Counted from the stretch's first letter, positions 1 to 5,140 are shown. The stretch: DNA of 5,324 bases from an uncultured Anaerosolibacter sp. (GCA_937948705.1 CALECF010000251.1:1-5324); one strand, 5' to 3'. Translations and numbers: made by a program. Notes: generated by a model not told the origin, from the sequence alone.

Positions 1-207
1 CTGAAAATTACATGGTCTTTCCTTACTCCAGCATGTTTTACAAGCTTTACATGCACCAATCTCTTTGCTAGCAGTTTCAAATTTTGTCACTTCATGCCCA
101 GCTGATATAGCCCCCTTTATAAAGGCGTCAGCCATTCTTTCACTATTCCCATTCTTTCTTGGACTTCCAGTCAAGACTAGTATATTTTTCTTTTCTAATC
201 TACTTGC
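1..207 (-). pseudogene. 5'-truncated iron-sulfur flavoprotein / NADPH-dependent FMN reductase family fragment
   Basis: Read on the minus strand, the frame is open from the IS21 boundary to the window edge. It contains NILVLTGSPRKNGNSERMAD, the flavodoxin-like first beta strand and phosphate-binding loop (T-G-S-P-R-x-N-G-N-S) that holds the FMN phosphate. Further on comes C-KA-C-KT-C-WSKERP-C, a compact C-x2-C-x2-C-x6-C cluster like that of iron-sulfur flavoproteins, which bind FMN and a 4Fe-4S cluster for cytoplasmic electron transfer. Family members usually start a few residues before the NILVL strand. Here no ATG, GTG or TTG with a ribosome site lies in frame before it, and the frame runs into the end of the IS21 element, so the start was probably lost on insertion or rearrangement. 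The C-terminal part lies outside the window. The family is clear, but the substrate and partner are unknown. The exact junction with the element is uncertain by about 15 bases. Confidence 0.75.
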
Positions 208-222
208 TGTTTCTGGTAATAT

Positions 223-258
223 AAAAGTTAAGCATAGGGTCCCCAAAAAGTTGTGCAC
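223..258 (+). repeat. IS21 left terminal inverted repeat
   Basis: The segment starts with AAAAGTTAAGC and contains GGGTCCCCAAAAAGTTGTGCAC at lower positions 237-258 (key parts GGGTC, CCAAAA, GTTGTGCAC). Its reverse complement matches 2885-2919 with three substitutions and one extra A. It should be a binding site for IstA at the transposon end. A further 10-bp match, TTGTCAACAC at 289-298, recurs inverted at 2875-2884 and may be part of a second, sub-terminal site. Confidence 0.85.
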
Positions 259-309
259 CTGATAAGGGTGGTTTTAGTAAAAGAACCATTGTCAACACCA
301 ATCAAATAC

Positions 310-346
310 GTTACCTTTAAGATGTCCAATCTCAAAGAAAGGTAAC
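310..346 (+). promoter_or_regulatory. Leader hairpin just upstream of istA
   Basis: GTTACCTTT (310-318) and AAAGGTAAC (338-346) form a perfect 9-bp inverted repeat with a 19-base loop. The 3' arm is part of a 13-base unit, AAGAAAGGTAACT (335-347), repeated directly as AAGAAAGGTGATT (348-360), and this second unit provides the SD of istA. The 5' arm can also pair for 6 bp (ACCTTT with AAAGGT) with the true SD. The structure could limit translation of transposase or stop read-through from outside, a common IS trait, but this role is inferred. Confidence 0.5.
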
Positions 347-363
347 TAAGAAAGGTGATTAAC

Positions 364-1672
364 ATGGCTCAGAAACAGTATATCAAACATCTCTTCGAAA
401 ATGAAGAGCTTTCCCTAAGGGAAATTGCACGAAGAATGAATTTAAGTTTCCAAACCGTTAAAAAATATGCTTACATGGAAGACTGGAATAAAGATCATTT
501 ACCTGATGTGGACCCAAACCACTACCCAGTGCTTAAGAAGCACATCCCCACTATTGACGCCTGGTTGGAGGATGATGTCCGTCAACCAAGAAAACAGAGA
601 CATACAGCAACACGTATTCATGATCGCCTTCAAAAAGAGCATGATTTTGAAGGAAGTTACAGTAGTGTTAAAAAATATGTACGTAAGAAAAAGTATATCA
701 TGCATCAAGACAAAGAAGGCTATCTTCCAGTATATCGGCGGAACTCCGGTGAGAATAAAAGCAGATAACATGACCACTGCTGTAGCCAAGATACTAGCTG
801 GTGGTAAACGCGAATTATCTGATGGCTTTATGCGCTTCATGCTCCATCACCGATTTATTGCTGACTTTTGTAACCCTGCAGCTGGCAATGAAAAAGGCTC
901 GGTGGAGAACAAAGTAGGCTACAGCAGAAGAAACTTTTTCGTACCGGTTCCAACCATTACAGATTTTGATGCATTCAACAAGGAGCTATTTCGACGCTGC
1001 GAAGAAGACGGATGTCGTCCTCATTACAAGAAGAAACGACCAATTAATGAGCTCTTTGAAGAAGAGCAAAAGCACCTACTTGTACTGCCGATGCAGGAAT
1101 ATCAGATATTCCGATATGAAACGGCCCGTGTCAATAACTACGGCTATGTAACCATTGATACCAATACATACAGCATCTCTCCAGAGCTTATGGGTCAACA
1201 GGTTCAAGTGAAGATATATCATGGTAAAATTGAAATATATTATGAGCATTCACTGCTGAAAGAGTATTCTAGAAGCTATCTTCGTGGAGAAGAAATCAAT
1301 GATTGGAAGCAGTACGTTTCCCTTCTACATAAAAAGCCTGGTGCCGTAGAACATACTCGCTTCTTTGAGCAATTACCATCGCTGTGGAAGGCACATCTAA
1401 TATCATTGAAAGGTTCAGAGCGAAAATCTGCTTTACTGCTCCTGATGGAGATTGTAAAAGATGATAATACAAGCATGTGCGACAACGTAATGACAATGGC
1501 CCATTCCTGTGGTAAAACAGATATTGAGACAGTAAGACAATGCTATTACAATCTTCCTAAGAAGCCCCACCTACCCGAATCATTAGAACTAAACATTGAA
1601 GTGCCTGTACTGAATTACCATCCTGATTTATCTACTTATGACAGTCTGATAGGGGGAAAGCACCTTGAATAA
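364..1672 (+). pseudogene. istA: IS21 transposase IstA, broken by internal deletion and frameshift
   Basis: IstA is the DDE transposase of IS21 elements. The start is ATG at 364, eight bases after AGAAAGG; the GTG at 355 overlaps that SD and is less likely. The first part (364 to about 729, 122 residues) contains a helix-turn-helix (SLREIARRMNLSFQTVKKY, residues 17-35) and a second DNA-binding region up to GYLP. The reading then moves to another frame, resuming at FQYIGGTPVRIKADN (from 725) and running to the stop at 1670-1672. The second part has catalytic D (codon 764, in KADN), the EKGSVEN region with catalytic E (codon 905) and a complete C-terminal domain. In IS21 relatives some 80-90 residues lie between these parts, including the first catalytic D in a Q-V-D-F-G type strand; these are absent here. 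The junction lies in TTCCA at 725-729. The result is both deleted and frame-shifted, so no active transposase is expected. A C-terminal piece might start at the in-frame ATG 770. Confidence 0.88.
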
Positions 1673-2408
1673 TCAGATTGAGGCATATATGAAGCATCTA
1701 AAGCTTGGTTCCCTTGCAAAAGAGTGGAAGACAATTGAATTTAAAGAAAAAGAACAATATCTACTTGAGTTGCTTGCTTTAGAGGTCAAGGAACGTGAAG
1801 CAAACAGAATCAATCGTTTAGTAAAAAGCGCGTCCTTTCCTATCATAAAAACCCTAGAGGACTTCAAATGGACAGGCCAGATGAAGATCCAGGATAATGA
1901 TATTTCAAGAGAATCTTTAGAGTCATTAGATTTCCTAGAAAACAAAGAGAACCTAATTTTTATGGGTGCCGTGGGTACTGGGAAGTCCCATCTTGCCTCT
2001 GGACTTGCACTAAAAGCATGCCAGAAAGGACATAACGTCAGGTTTTATACAGCAGCAAGATTAGCTAACATTCTATATGAAAAGAATCATAAAGGACAAT
2101 TTGAGCCATTTATTAAGTCTTTACAGAAGCTTGAACTTTTAGTGATTGACGAAATTGGTTTTGTACCTCTGCATACAGAAGCAGCAGAGCTATTTTATCA
2201 AGTCATCGCTGACTGTTATGAACGTCGAAGTATTATCGTTACTACAAACTTAGAATTTAGCCATTGGAATACAGTATTTATCGGCAAGAAAGTCACTGCA
2301 GCTATCATTGACAGGTTAGTACATCATTCCCACATCCTAATCTTTAGCGGTGAAAGCTACCGCTTAGCACAGTCAATGAAACGTGCAGGAAGGAATGTGG
2401 TTCAATGA
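1665..2408 (+). CDS. istB: IS21 helper ATPase IstB
   Basis: IstB is a AAA+ ATPase, related to DnaC, that assembles on DNA and helps IstA choose and join the target. The protein has 247 residues, the usual size. Walker A is GAVGTGKS (101-108), Walker B is LLVIDE (158-163), the sensor-1 region is TTNLEFSHW with N195, and the IIDRL motif carries R217. The N-terminal 60 residues (LGSLAKEWKTIEFKEKEQYL and on) are the typical IstB recruitment domain. The start is TTG at 1665, eight bases after AGGGGG (1651-1656), and overlaps the istA stop by 8 bases, so translation was probably coupled to IstA; ATG 1689 is a weaker alternative. All motifs are intact, so the protein may still be made although its partner is broken. 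Confidence 0.93.
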   Translation: MNNQIEAYMKHLKLGSLAKEWKTIEFKEKEQYLLELLALEVKEREANRINRLVKSASFPIIKTLEDFKWTGQMKIQDNDISRESLESLDFLENKENLIFMGAVGTGKSHLASGLALKACQKGHNVRFYTAARLANILYEKNHKGQFEPFIKSLQKLELLVIDEIGFVPLHTEAAELFYQVIADCYERRSIIVTTNLEFSHWNTVFIGKKVTAAIIDRLVHHSHILIFSGESYRLAQSMKRAGRNVVQ

Positions 2409-2755
2409 TACTTACTAGAAGGCATCTTAATTACATAAGGAAGCAATATGGCTTCCGCATTGATGAACTGCTGGCTAAATATTTACTTACAAGATATGAG
2501 GAAGAACCCTTCCAGTATGTAAACTCAGAACAGGGTTTATATGAACAGATACGGAAGCTGGTTTACCAATATGAACAAGGACATCTGAATATCAGTATCG
2601 ATCCTCCGAAACAGCGGTTAAAGATTCGTTATGAAGCATTAAAATGTTTTTGCTATGATATTTTAGGAGAAAATACCCTTCTAAAGGACGAAAATCGCAA
2701 GTTTAAAGCTATCCTGATAAAAAATGGTCTCATGGAGGAAGATGAAGCCTTTTAG
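2405..2755 (+). CDS. Third IS21 ORF, 116-residue protein of unknown function
   Basis: The ATG overlaps the istB stop as ATGA, and AGGAAGGAA (2387-2395) stands 9 bases before it, so it is very likely translated after IstB. The protein is soluble and charged, with no signal peptide or membrane segment. The first 35 residues are basic and helix-prone (MILTRRHLNYIRKQYGFRID and on). The C-terminus around ENTLLKDENRKFKAILIKNGL (residues 89-109) could form a short coiled coil. Most IS21 elements have only two genes. The position before the right inverted repeat shows that this one belongs to the element. I do not recognise a family. A role as a DNA-binding or regulatory accessory of transposition is possible but only inferred from context and charge. 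The reading frame shows no damage. Confidence 0.75.
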   Translation: MILTRRHLNYIRKQYGFRIDELLAKYLLTRYEEEPFQYVNSEQGLYEQIRKLVYQYEQGHLNISIDPPKQRLKIRYEALKCFCYDILGENTLLKDENRKFKAILIKNGLMEEDEAF

Positions 2756-2802
2756 GGCACATTATTCCCATTTTCAAGTAGTCTACATAAAACTATATAA
2801 AA

Positions 2803-2906
2803 AGGTCTCACAAAGTTGTGCAGATGGCACTCTAAAAAGAGAGATTGGACAAGCCATCTGCTATGAAGAAAACTGTGTTGACAAGTGCACAACTTTTGGA
2901 GACCCA
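2803..2906 (+). repeat. Nested palindrome at the IS21 right end, with an internal copy of the terminal motif
   Basis: GGTCTCACAAAGTTGTGCA (2804-2822) repeats the terminal motif in the same direction as the left end. It is also the inverted partner of the right end copy TGCACAACTTTTGGAGACC (2886-2904), with 17 of 19 bases equal. Directly inside lies a second perfect 9-bp inverted repeat, GCAGATGGC (2820-2828) and GCCATCTGC (2853-2861), with a 24-base loop. The whole could fold into one large arm or give two transposase sites facing each other. Confidence 0.75.
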
Positions 2907-2919
2907 ACGCTTAACTTTT
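2885..2919 (-). repeat. IS21 right terminal inverted repeat
   Basis: Read on the minus strand this is AAAAGTTAAGCGTTGGGTC followed by TCCAAAAGTTGTGCAC, the counterpart of 223-258. Towards the flank, the strand continues to TG at the complement of 2933-2934, the probable true end. Confidence 0.85.
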
Positions 2920-2934
2920 TAATTGACAAACACA

Positions 2935-2972
2935 AATAATAAAAGGATGACCACGTCATCCTCTTTATTATT
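2935..2972. terminator. Long hairpin, possible bidirectional terminator
   Basis: AATAATAAA, AGGATGAC, loop CAC, GTCATCCT, one unpaired C, TTTATTATT form a stem of 17 pairs with a single bulge and a 3-base loop. A-rich and T-rich outer arms would give a U-rich tail in both directions. It sits directly outside the IS21 right end and could stop transcripts leaving the element or those coming from the right. Perfect GTCAT-type arms also occur in dispersed clostridial repeats, so an origin as a repeat fragment is possible. Confidence 0.55.
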
Positions 2973-3067
2973 GGCAGATAGTTATCATTTTTCTACTGTA
3001 AAATAACCTCAAACCCTTGCATTCAAGGGGTAGGGGGTAACATATTCTTGTCGGTAGATACCCCACT

Positions 3068-3104
3068 CTACATTTAGTGATATTTTTCCACATTTTATGA
3101 TATT
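3068..3104 (+). repeat. Two direct 17-mers with 20-bp period
   Basis: CTACATTTAGTGATATT (3068-3084) and CCACATTTTATGATATT (3088-3104) agree at 14 of 17 positions and start exactly 20 bases apart, close to two helical turns. This fits a pair of protein sites on the same DNA face upstream of the small ORF. In AT-rich DNA chance is not excluded. Confidence 0.4.
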
Positions 3105-3129
3105 ATTTTGCATGAGATTGCCTATCTTT

Positions 3130-3143
3130 ATTCTATATAGAAT
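3130..3143. promoter_or_regulatory. Perfect 14-bp palindrome, candidate operator
   Basis: ATTCTATATAGAAT is its own reverse complement. It lies about 80 bp before the extended -10 promoter of the small ORF. A dimeric repressor or activator could use it, but no regulator gene is present in the window and the function is only inferred from symmetry. Confidence 0.3.
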
Positions 3144-3216
3144 GTTCGTATCATACTTGTAATGCGACATAACTTTTATCTTCCAACACTATCCACATCT
3201 TTTGATGTCCCATCCA

Positions 3217-3225
3217 TGCTACAAT
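3217..3225 (+). promoter_or_regulatory. Extended -10 promoter candidate for the small ORF
   Basis: TG-C-TACAAT fits the extended -10 pattern (TGnTATAAT, one mismatch). No good -35 box stands at the usual distance, which extended -10 promoters can tolerate. A transcript from about 3232 would have a leader of some 36 bases and include the AGGAG site at 3257. Confidence 0.4.
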
Positions 3226-3267
3226 CATTAAGTGCTCATTACTATATGGCCTTTATAGGAGACAAAA

Positions 3268-3441
3268 ATGAATATTTCACCTAAAGTTGTTGAGATCTTC
3301 TATGGGATCGTTGGCTTCCTGTCCGTGCATAAATTTTTACATCATCATCCTGTAAAGCTATGGTTAGAGGAGTTTCGCTCTAAAATTTCGCCCATAAAAA
3401 TGTTCGCTCTTGTGTTCATTGTAAGTACCATTCTCACATAG
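3268..3441 (+). CDS. Small membrane-type protein (57 residues), frame continues past a TAG stop
   Basis: ATG at 3268 follows AGGAG (3257-3261) with a 6-base gap, a strong initiation site. The product starts MNISPKVVEIFYGIVGFLSV and has a hydrophobic stretch at residues 8-20, a histidine cluster (HKFLHHH, 21-27), a charged middle (KLWLEEFRSK, 30-39) and a hydrophobic end (KMFALVFIVSTILT, 44-57), so it could be a small protein with one or two membrane helices. The same frame stays open after TAG (3439-3441) for 44 codons (NDITWMPLHRIFSGAG, then SYLVVCNYS and on) to TAA at 3574-3576. A 101-102-residue ancestral gene disabled by one nonsense change is therefore possible. I recognise no family. 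The strong SD argues for a real gene; the internal stop argues for decay. The lack of a larger intact ORF between the two elements leaves it without a functional context. Confidence 0.5.
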   Translation: MNISPKVVEIFYGIVGFLSVHKFLHHHPVKLWLEEFRSKISPIKMFALVFIVSTILT

Positions 3442-3548
3442 AATGATATTACTTGGATGCCTTTGCATCGAATATTTAGTGGTGCTGGATCTTACTTGGT
3501 GGTATGCAATTATTCATTACGACAAAAATCACTAAATACAACTCTAAC

Positions 3549-3572
3549 GTCGCATAATAAGAAGAATGCGAC
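3549..3572 (+). repeat. Short hairpin at the end of the extended small ORF
   Basis: GTCGCAT (3549-3555) and ATGCGAC (3566-3572) are perfect 7-bp arms with a 10-base loop. The downstream arm is part of AATGCGACATAA (3565-3576), also found at 3161-3172 before the ORF. It could be a weak terminator without a T run or a protein site. Confidence 0.4.
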
Positions 3573-3583
3573 ATAAGGTGGTC

Positions 3584-3627
3584 AGCAGGATCTGCTGCCC
3601 CTACAGTTTTGAAAAATGCCGTAGGGG
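3584..3627 (+). repeat. Hairpin cluster downstream of the small ORF
   Basis: CAGCAG-GAT-CTGCTG (3583-3597) is a 6-bp stem with a 3-base loop. It is followed by CCCCTAC (3598-3604) and GTAGGGG (3621-3627) with a 16-base loop. Such closely packed GC-rich stems in AT-rich DNA resemble dispersed palindromic repeats or a terminator region. The GTAGGGG arm is also able to pair with bases now on the far side of the second IS element. Confidence 0.55.
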
Positions 3628-3629
3628 TT

Positions 3630-3640
3630 GCACATTGTGC
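3630..3640 (+). repeat. 11-bp target site duplication, left copy
   Basis: GCACATTGTGC stands directly before the left end of the IS4-family element and recurs exactly at 5100-5110. Eleven bases fits IS231-like elements, which usually duplicate 10-12 bp. Because the site is itself symmetric and the IS end starts with AATG, the match can be read as 9, 11 or 13 bp; 11 puts the IS ends in register with the IS231 type. Confidence 0.85.
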
Positions 3641-3659
3641 AATGTCATCAAGTTAAGGT
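3641..3659 (+). repeat. IS4-family left terminal inverted repeat
   Basis: AATGTCATCAAGTTAAGGT matches the reverse complement of 5081-5099 at 17 of 19 positions; the two differences are G to C changes at positions 12 and 17. It should be the site of transposase binding and cleavage. Confidence 0.9.
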
Positions 3660-3674
3660 ACCAACATGTTCCAT

Positions 3675-3703
3675 TTGATAACTTTTACTCACCTGGATAT
3701 AAT
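3675..3703 (+). promoter_or_regulatory. Sigma-A type promoter of the IS4-family transposase
   Basis: TTGATA (3675-3680) and TATAAT (3698-3703) are separated by exactly 17 bases, one mismatch from the vegetative consensus in total. Transcription from about 3710 would place the start close to the SD AAGAGGG (3715-3721), leaving a very short leader. Confidence 0.8.
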
Positions 3704-3726
3704 ATTTAAAAAATAAGAGGGTGAGT

Positions 3727-3792
3727 GTGAACATAATGAAGAATAAACTGTTACTTGTTTTAAAAAAACGAATGAGAAGATATGCGATATGA
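3727..3792 (+). other. Probable true N-terminus of the transposase, in a different frame
   Basis: GTG at 3727 (5 bases after AGAGGG) or ATG at 3736 opens a frame reading MKNKLLLVLKKRMRRYAI and ending with TGA at 3790-3792. A seven-A run at 3762-3768 lies in phase A-AAA-AAA. A -1 shift there gives MKNKLLLVLKKTNEKICDM and joins the main transposase frame. Clostridial IS4 transposases commonly begin with such a basic KLL-x-LKK segment. The shift may be a real slippage signal or an inactivating indel; the sequence alone cannot decide. Confidence 0.55.
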
Positions 3793-5039
3793 TTCTATCT
3801 ACGAAGTACAAAGAGAAACCCACAGATTTTACAAGAGAACGCAAGATTGGATTTAAGGGCATATTAATATCTATTTTAATCACCCTCAAGCGCTCCTTAT
3901 CTGTAGAAATTGACAACTTACTTCAAAAACTTGATGCTGAAGATATAGTAGAATACACAAAGCAGGCATACTCTCAAGCCCGTCAGAAACTTAAACCTGA
4001 AGCATTTATAGAACTGAATAATGTGCTCTTAGAAGAAGTATACAAGGATGATTTTAAAACTCGTAAAGACTATAGAGTTATCGCTGTAGACGGTTCAACC
4101 TTACAACTGCCTAATACACAGGAAATGAAAGAAAAATACGGTGTATTTATCGAAGGCAGAAGTGATTATCCTGCTGCTAGAATATGCTTAGCCTACGATG
4201 TATTAAATGAAATCATTCTAGCGGGAAAAATATTTCCTTACAATCTGTCTGAACGCAGTGCACCAGAAGAGCTAATCTCTCAAATCCACAATAGCGATAT
4301 AAATGATCTATTGATTTTTGACAGAGGTTTTCCGTCAGTCAGACTAATCCTCCATCTAAACAGTCTCAAGAAAAAATATATATTCCGTGTGTGCAGTTCC
4401 TTTTTAAGAGAGGTTAACGATTTTACTAAGAGTACAGATACTGACAAAAAGATTACAATTGATATCTCAAAACGTCGGATAGCTACACATCGGATAAAAG
4501 ATATTAAGGAGCCTGTAAAGTTTGATTTAAGATGTGTACGAATACCTTTAGAAACAGAGGATGAAATACTCATTACCAATCTTTGTCCAGAGGAAGCATC
4601 GTTAGAGGAGCTCAAATCTCTATACAGCCTGAGATGGGGTATAGAAACAAAATATGATTTACTAAAAAACGTATTAGAATTAGAGAACTTTACTGGAGAT
4701 ACAGATAGAGTTATTCAACAAGACTTTTATGCAAGCATTTATATCAGTAGTTTAGCTAGTATGATGATTGCAGATGCCCAAGAAGAATATGATATTAACC
4801 AAGGGGATACTTCTAAAAAGCATGAGTACAAAATTAATAAAAGGATGGCTGTGGCCTATCTAAAAAATGATCTGGTAAACATCATGTTACAAGATGACCC
4901 GCATAAGGCATCAAAGCTATATGAGCAGTTTATAAAGAAGCTCTCTAAGCAGATCGTGCCTATTCGGAAGAATAGGAAATTCGGGCGCCCCAAAGGACAT
5001 AAGCCTAAGTATGGACGCACGAATAAGAAAACTTTATGA
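3789..5039 (+). CDS. IS4-family DDE transposase
   Basis: This DDE transposase cuts and joins the element ends. In the 416-residue reading, the first catalytic D is D101 in AVDGSTLQLP, the second is D178 in LLIFDRGFPS, and E286 lies in YSLRWGIETKYDLLK. That last segment fits the IS4 signature Y-x2-R-x3-E-x6-K exactly (Y279, R282, E286, K293). A mainly beta region between D178 and Y279 is the insertion domain typical of this family. The basic C-terminus (RKNRKFGRPKGHKPKYGRTN) may touch DNA. ATG 3789 has no clear SD. A better start with SD and promoter lies at 3727-3736 in another frame, so this ORF as given may lack about 20 N-terminal residues or need a -1 shift. Apart from that the frame is undamaged, and the catalytic core is complete. 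Confidence 0.93.
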   Translation: MILSTKYKEKPTDFTRERKIGFKGILISILITLKRSLSVEIDNLLQKLDAEDIVEYTKQAYSQARQKLKPEAFIELNNVLLEEVYKDDFKTRKDYRVIAVDGSTLQLPNTQEMKEKYGVFIEGRSDYPAARICLAYDVLNEIILAGKIFPYNLSERSAPEELISQIHNSDINDLLIFDRGFPSVRLILHLNSLKKKYIFRVCSSFLREVNDFTKSTDTDKKITIDISKRRIATHRIKDIKEPVKFDLRCVRIPLETEDEILITNLCPEEASLEELKSLYSLRWGIETKYDLLKNVLELENFTGDTDRVIQQDFYASIYISSLASMMIADAQEEYDINQGDTSKKHEYKINKRMAVAYLKNDLVNIMLQDDPHKASKLYEQFIKKLSKQIVPIRKNRKFGRPKGHKPKYGRTNKKTL

Positions 5040-5080
5040 TATGGGCTAAAATCTGCATTTTTACGTTACCATATTTATCC

Positions 5081-5099
5081 ACGTTAAGTTGATGACATT
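5081..5099 (-). repeat. IS4-family right terminal inverted repeat
   Basis: On the minus strand this reads AATGTCATCAACTTAACGT, partner of 3641-3659. The 40 bases between the transposase stop and this repeat hold only weak ATATGG and CCATAT arms (5039-5044 and 5069-5074) and no clear terminator. Confidence 0.9.
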
Positions 5100-5110
5100 G
5101 CACATTGTGC
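5100..5110 (+). repeat. 11-bp target site duplication, right copy
   Basis: GCACATTGTGC is identical to 3630-3640. Together with AGTCCCT directly after it, this copy was part of a hairpin before the insertion. Confidence 0.85.
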
Positions 5111-5140
5111 AGTCCCTTTAATTATTCGTCTCTTTTGGCA

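Larger units (their letters stand above)
208..2934 (+). mobile_element. IS21-family insertion sequence, defective copy with three genes
   Basis: The element holds istA-type and istB-type genes in the standard order and overlap, plus a third ORF, between imperfect inverted repeats. The well-matched core of the repeats is 223-258 and 2885-2919. Outside the core, the ends still align without gaps for 15 more bases (9 of 15 equal) up to TG at 208-209 and CA at 2933-2934, the usual IS21 termini, so I place the ends there. No target duplication is visible with these limits. If the element instead ended at about 221 and 2919, TAAT would flank it on both sides, but this is weak in AT-rich DNA. IstA has an internal deletion, so the copy should not move by itself. 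IstB and the ends look usable in trans. Confidence 0.85.
2973..3240. other. Gene-poor spacer with small hairpins and repeats
   Basis: I find no supported gene on either strand here. Visible structures are a hairpin CCCTTG-CATT-CAAGGG at 3014-3029, GGGGTA and TACCCC arms just after it (near 3034 and 3059), two related 17-mers, a 14-bp palindrome and the likely promoter of the next ORF. The stretch is AT-rich and looks like the upstream region of the small ORF at 3268. Confidence 0.5.
3641..5099 (+). mobile_element. IS4-family (IS231-like) insertion sequence, complete
   Basis: The element is 1459 bp with 19-bp ends, an exact 11-bp target duplication and one transposase gene filling most of it, all normal for IS4-type elements. 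The end sequence AATGTCATCAA-x-TTAA resembles the IS231 end type (ATGCCCATCAACTTAAG, from memory). The intact ends and perfect duplication suggest a fairly recent insertion. I cannot assign a named element. Confidence 0.92.

Noticed and set aside
65..262. Plus-strand ORF of 65 codons opposite the flavoprotein fragment
   Set aside because: The minus strand encodes a clear flavodoxin-type sequence here. The plus frame has no SD, runs into the IS21 end and has no recognisable features.
289..317. TTGTCA as -35 box of an istA promoter
   Set aside because: The sequence at the proper distance (TACCTT) is a poor -10 box, and TTGTCAACAC is better explained as a sub-terminal repeat of the element.
467..724. 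N-terminal part of the long plus-strand frame that later becomes the IstA C-terminus
   Set aside because: Until about 725 this frame is a shadow of the IstA N-terminal part in another frame. Only from FQYIGG onward does it match IS21 transposase.
499..840. Minus-strand ORFs within istA, istB and the IS4 transposase (for example 499-840, 1673-1945, 4280-4615)
   Set aside because: They are antisense shadows of well-supported transposition genes, with no SD and composition typical of complement frames.
2724..2939. 71-codon plus-strand ORF across the IS21 right end
   Set aside because: It overlaps the end of the third IS gene, reads through the palindrome and terminal repeat, and has no good SD.
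2923..2951. TTGACA near the IS21 right end as an outward promoter
   Set aside because: No acceptable -10 box stands 16-18 bases further on, and a strong hairpin at 2935-2972 would stop the transcript. Another TTGACA at 2878 also lacks a -10 box.
3439..3441. TAG in the small ORF read as pyrrolysine or programmed read-through
   Set aside because: No pyl genes, special context or recognised family support it. A plain stop or nonsense mutation is simpler.
2973..3660. CRISPR array or retron-like RNA in the repeat-rich spacer
   Set aside because: The repeats are pairs with different spacing, not a regular array, and no cas, reverse transcriptase or effector gene is nearby.
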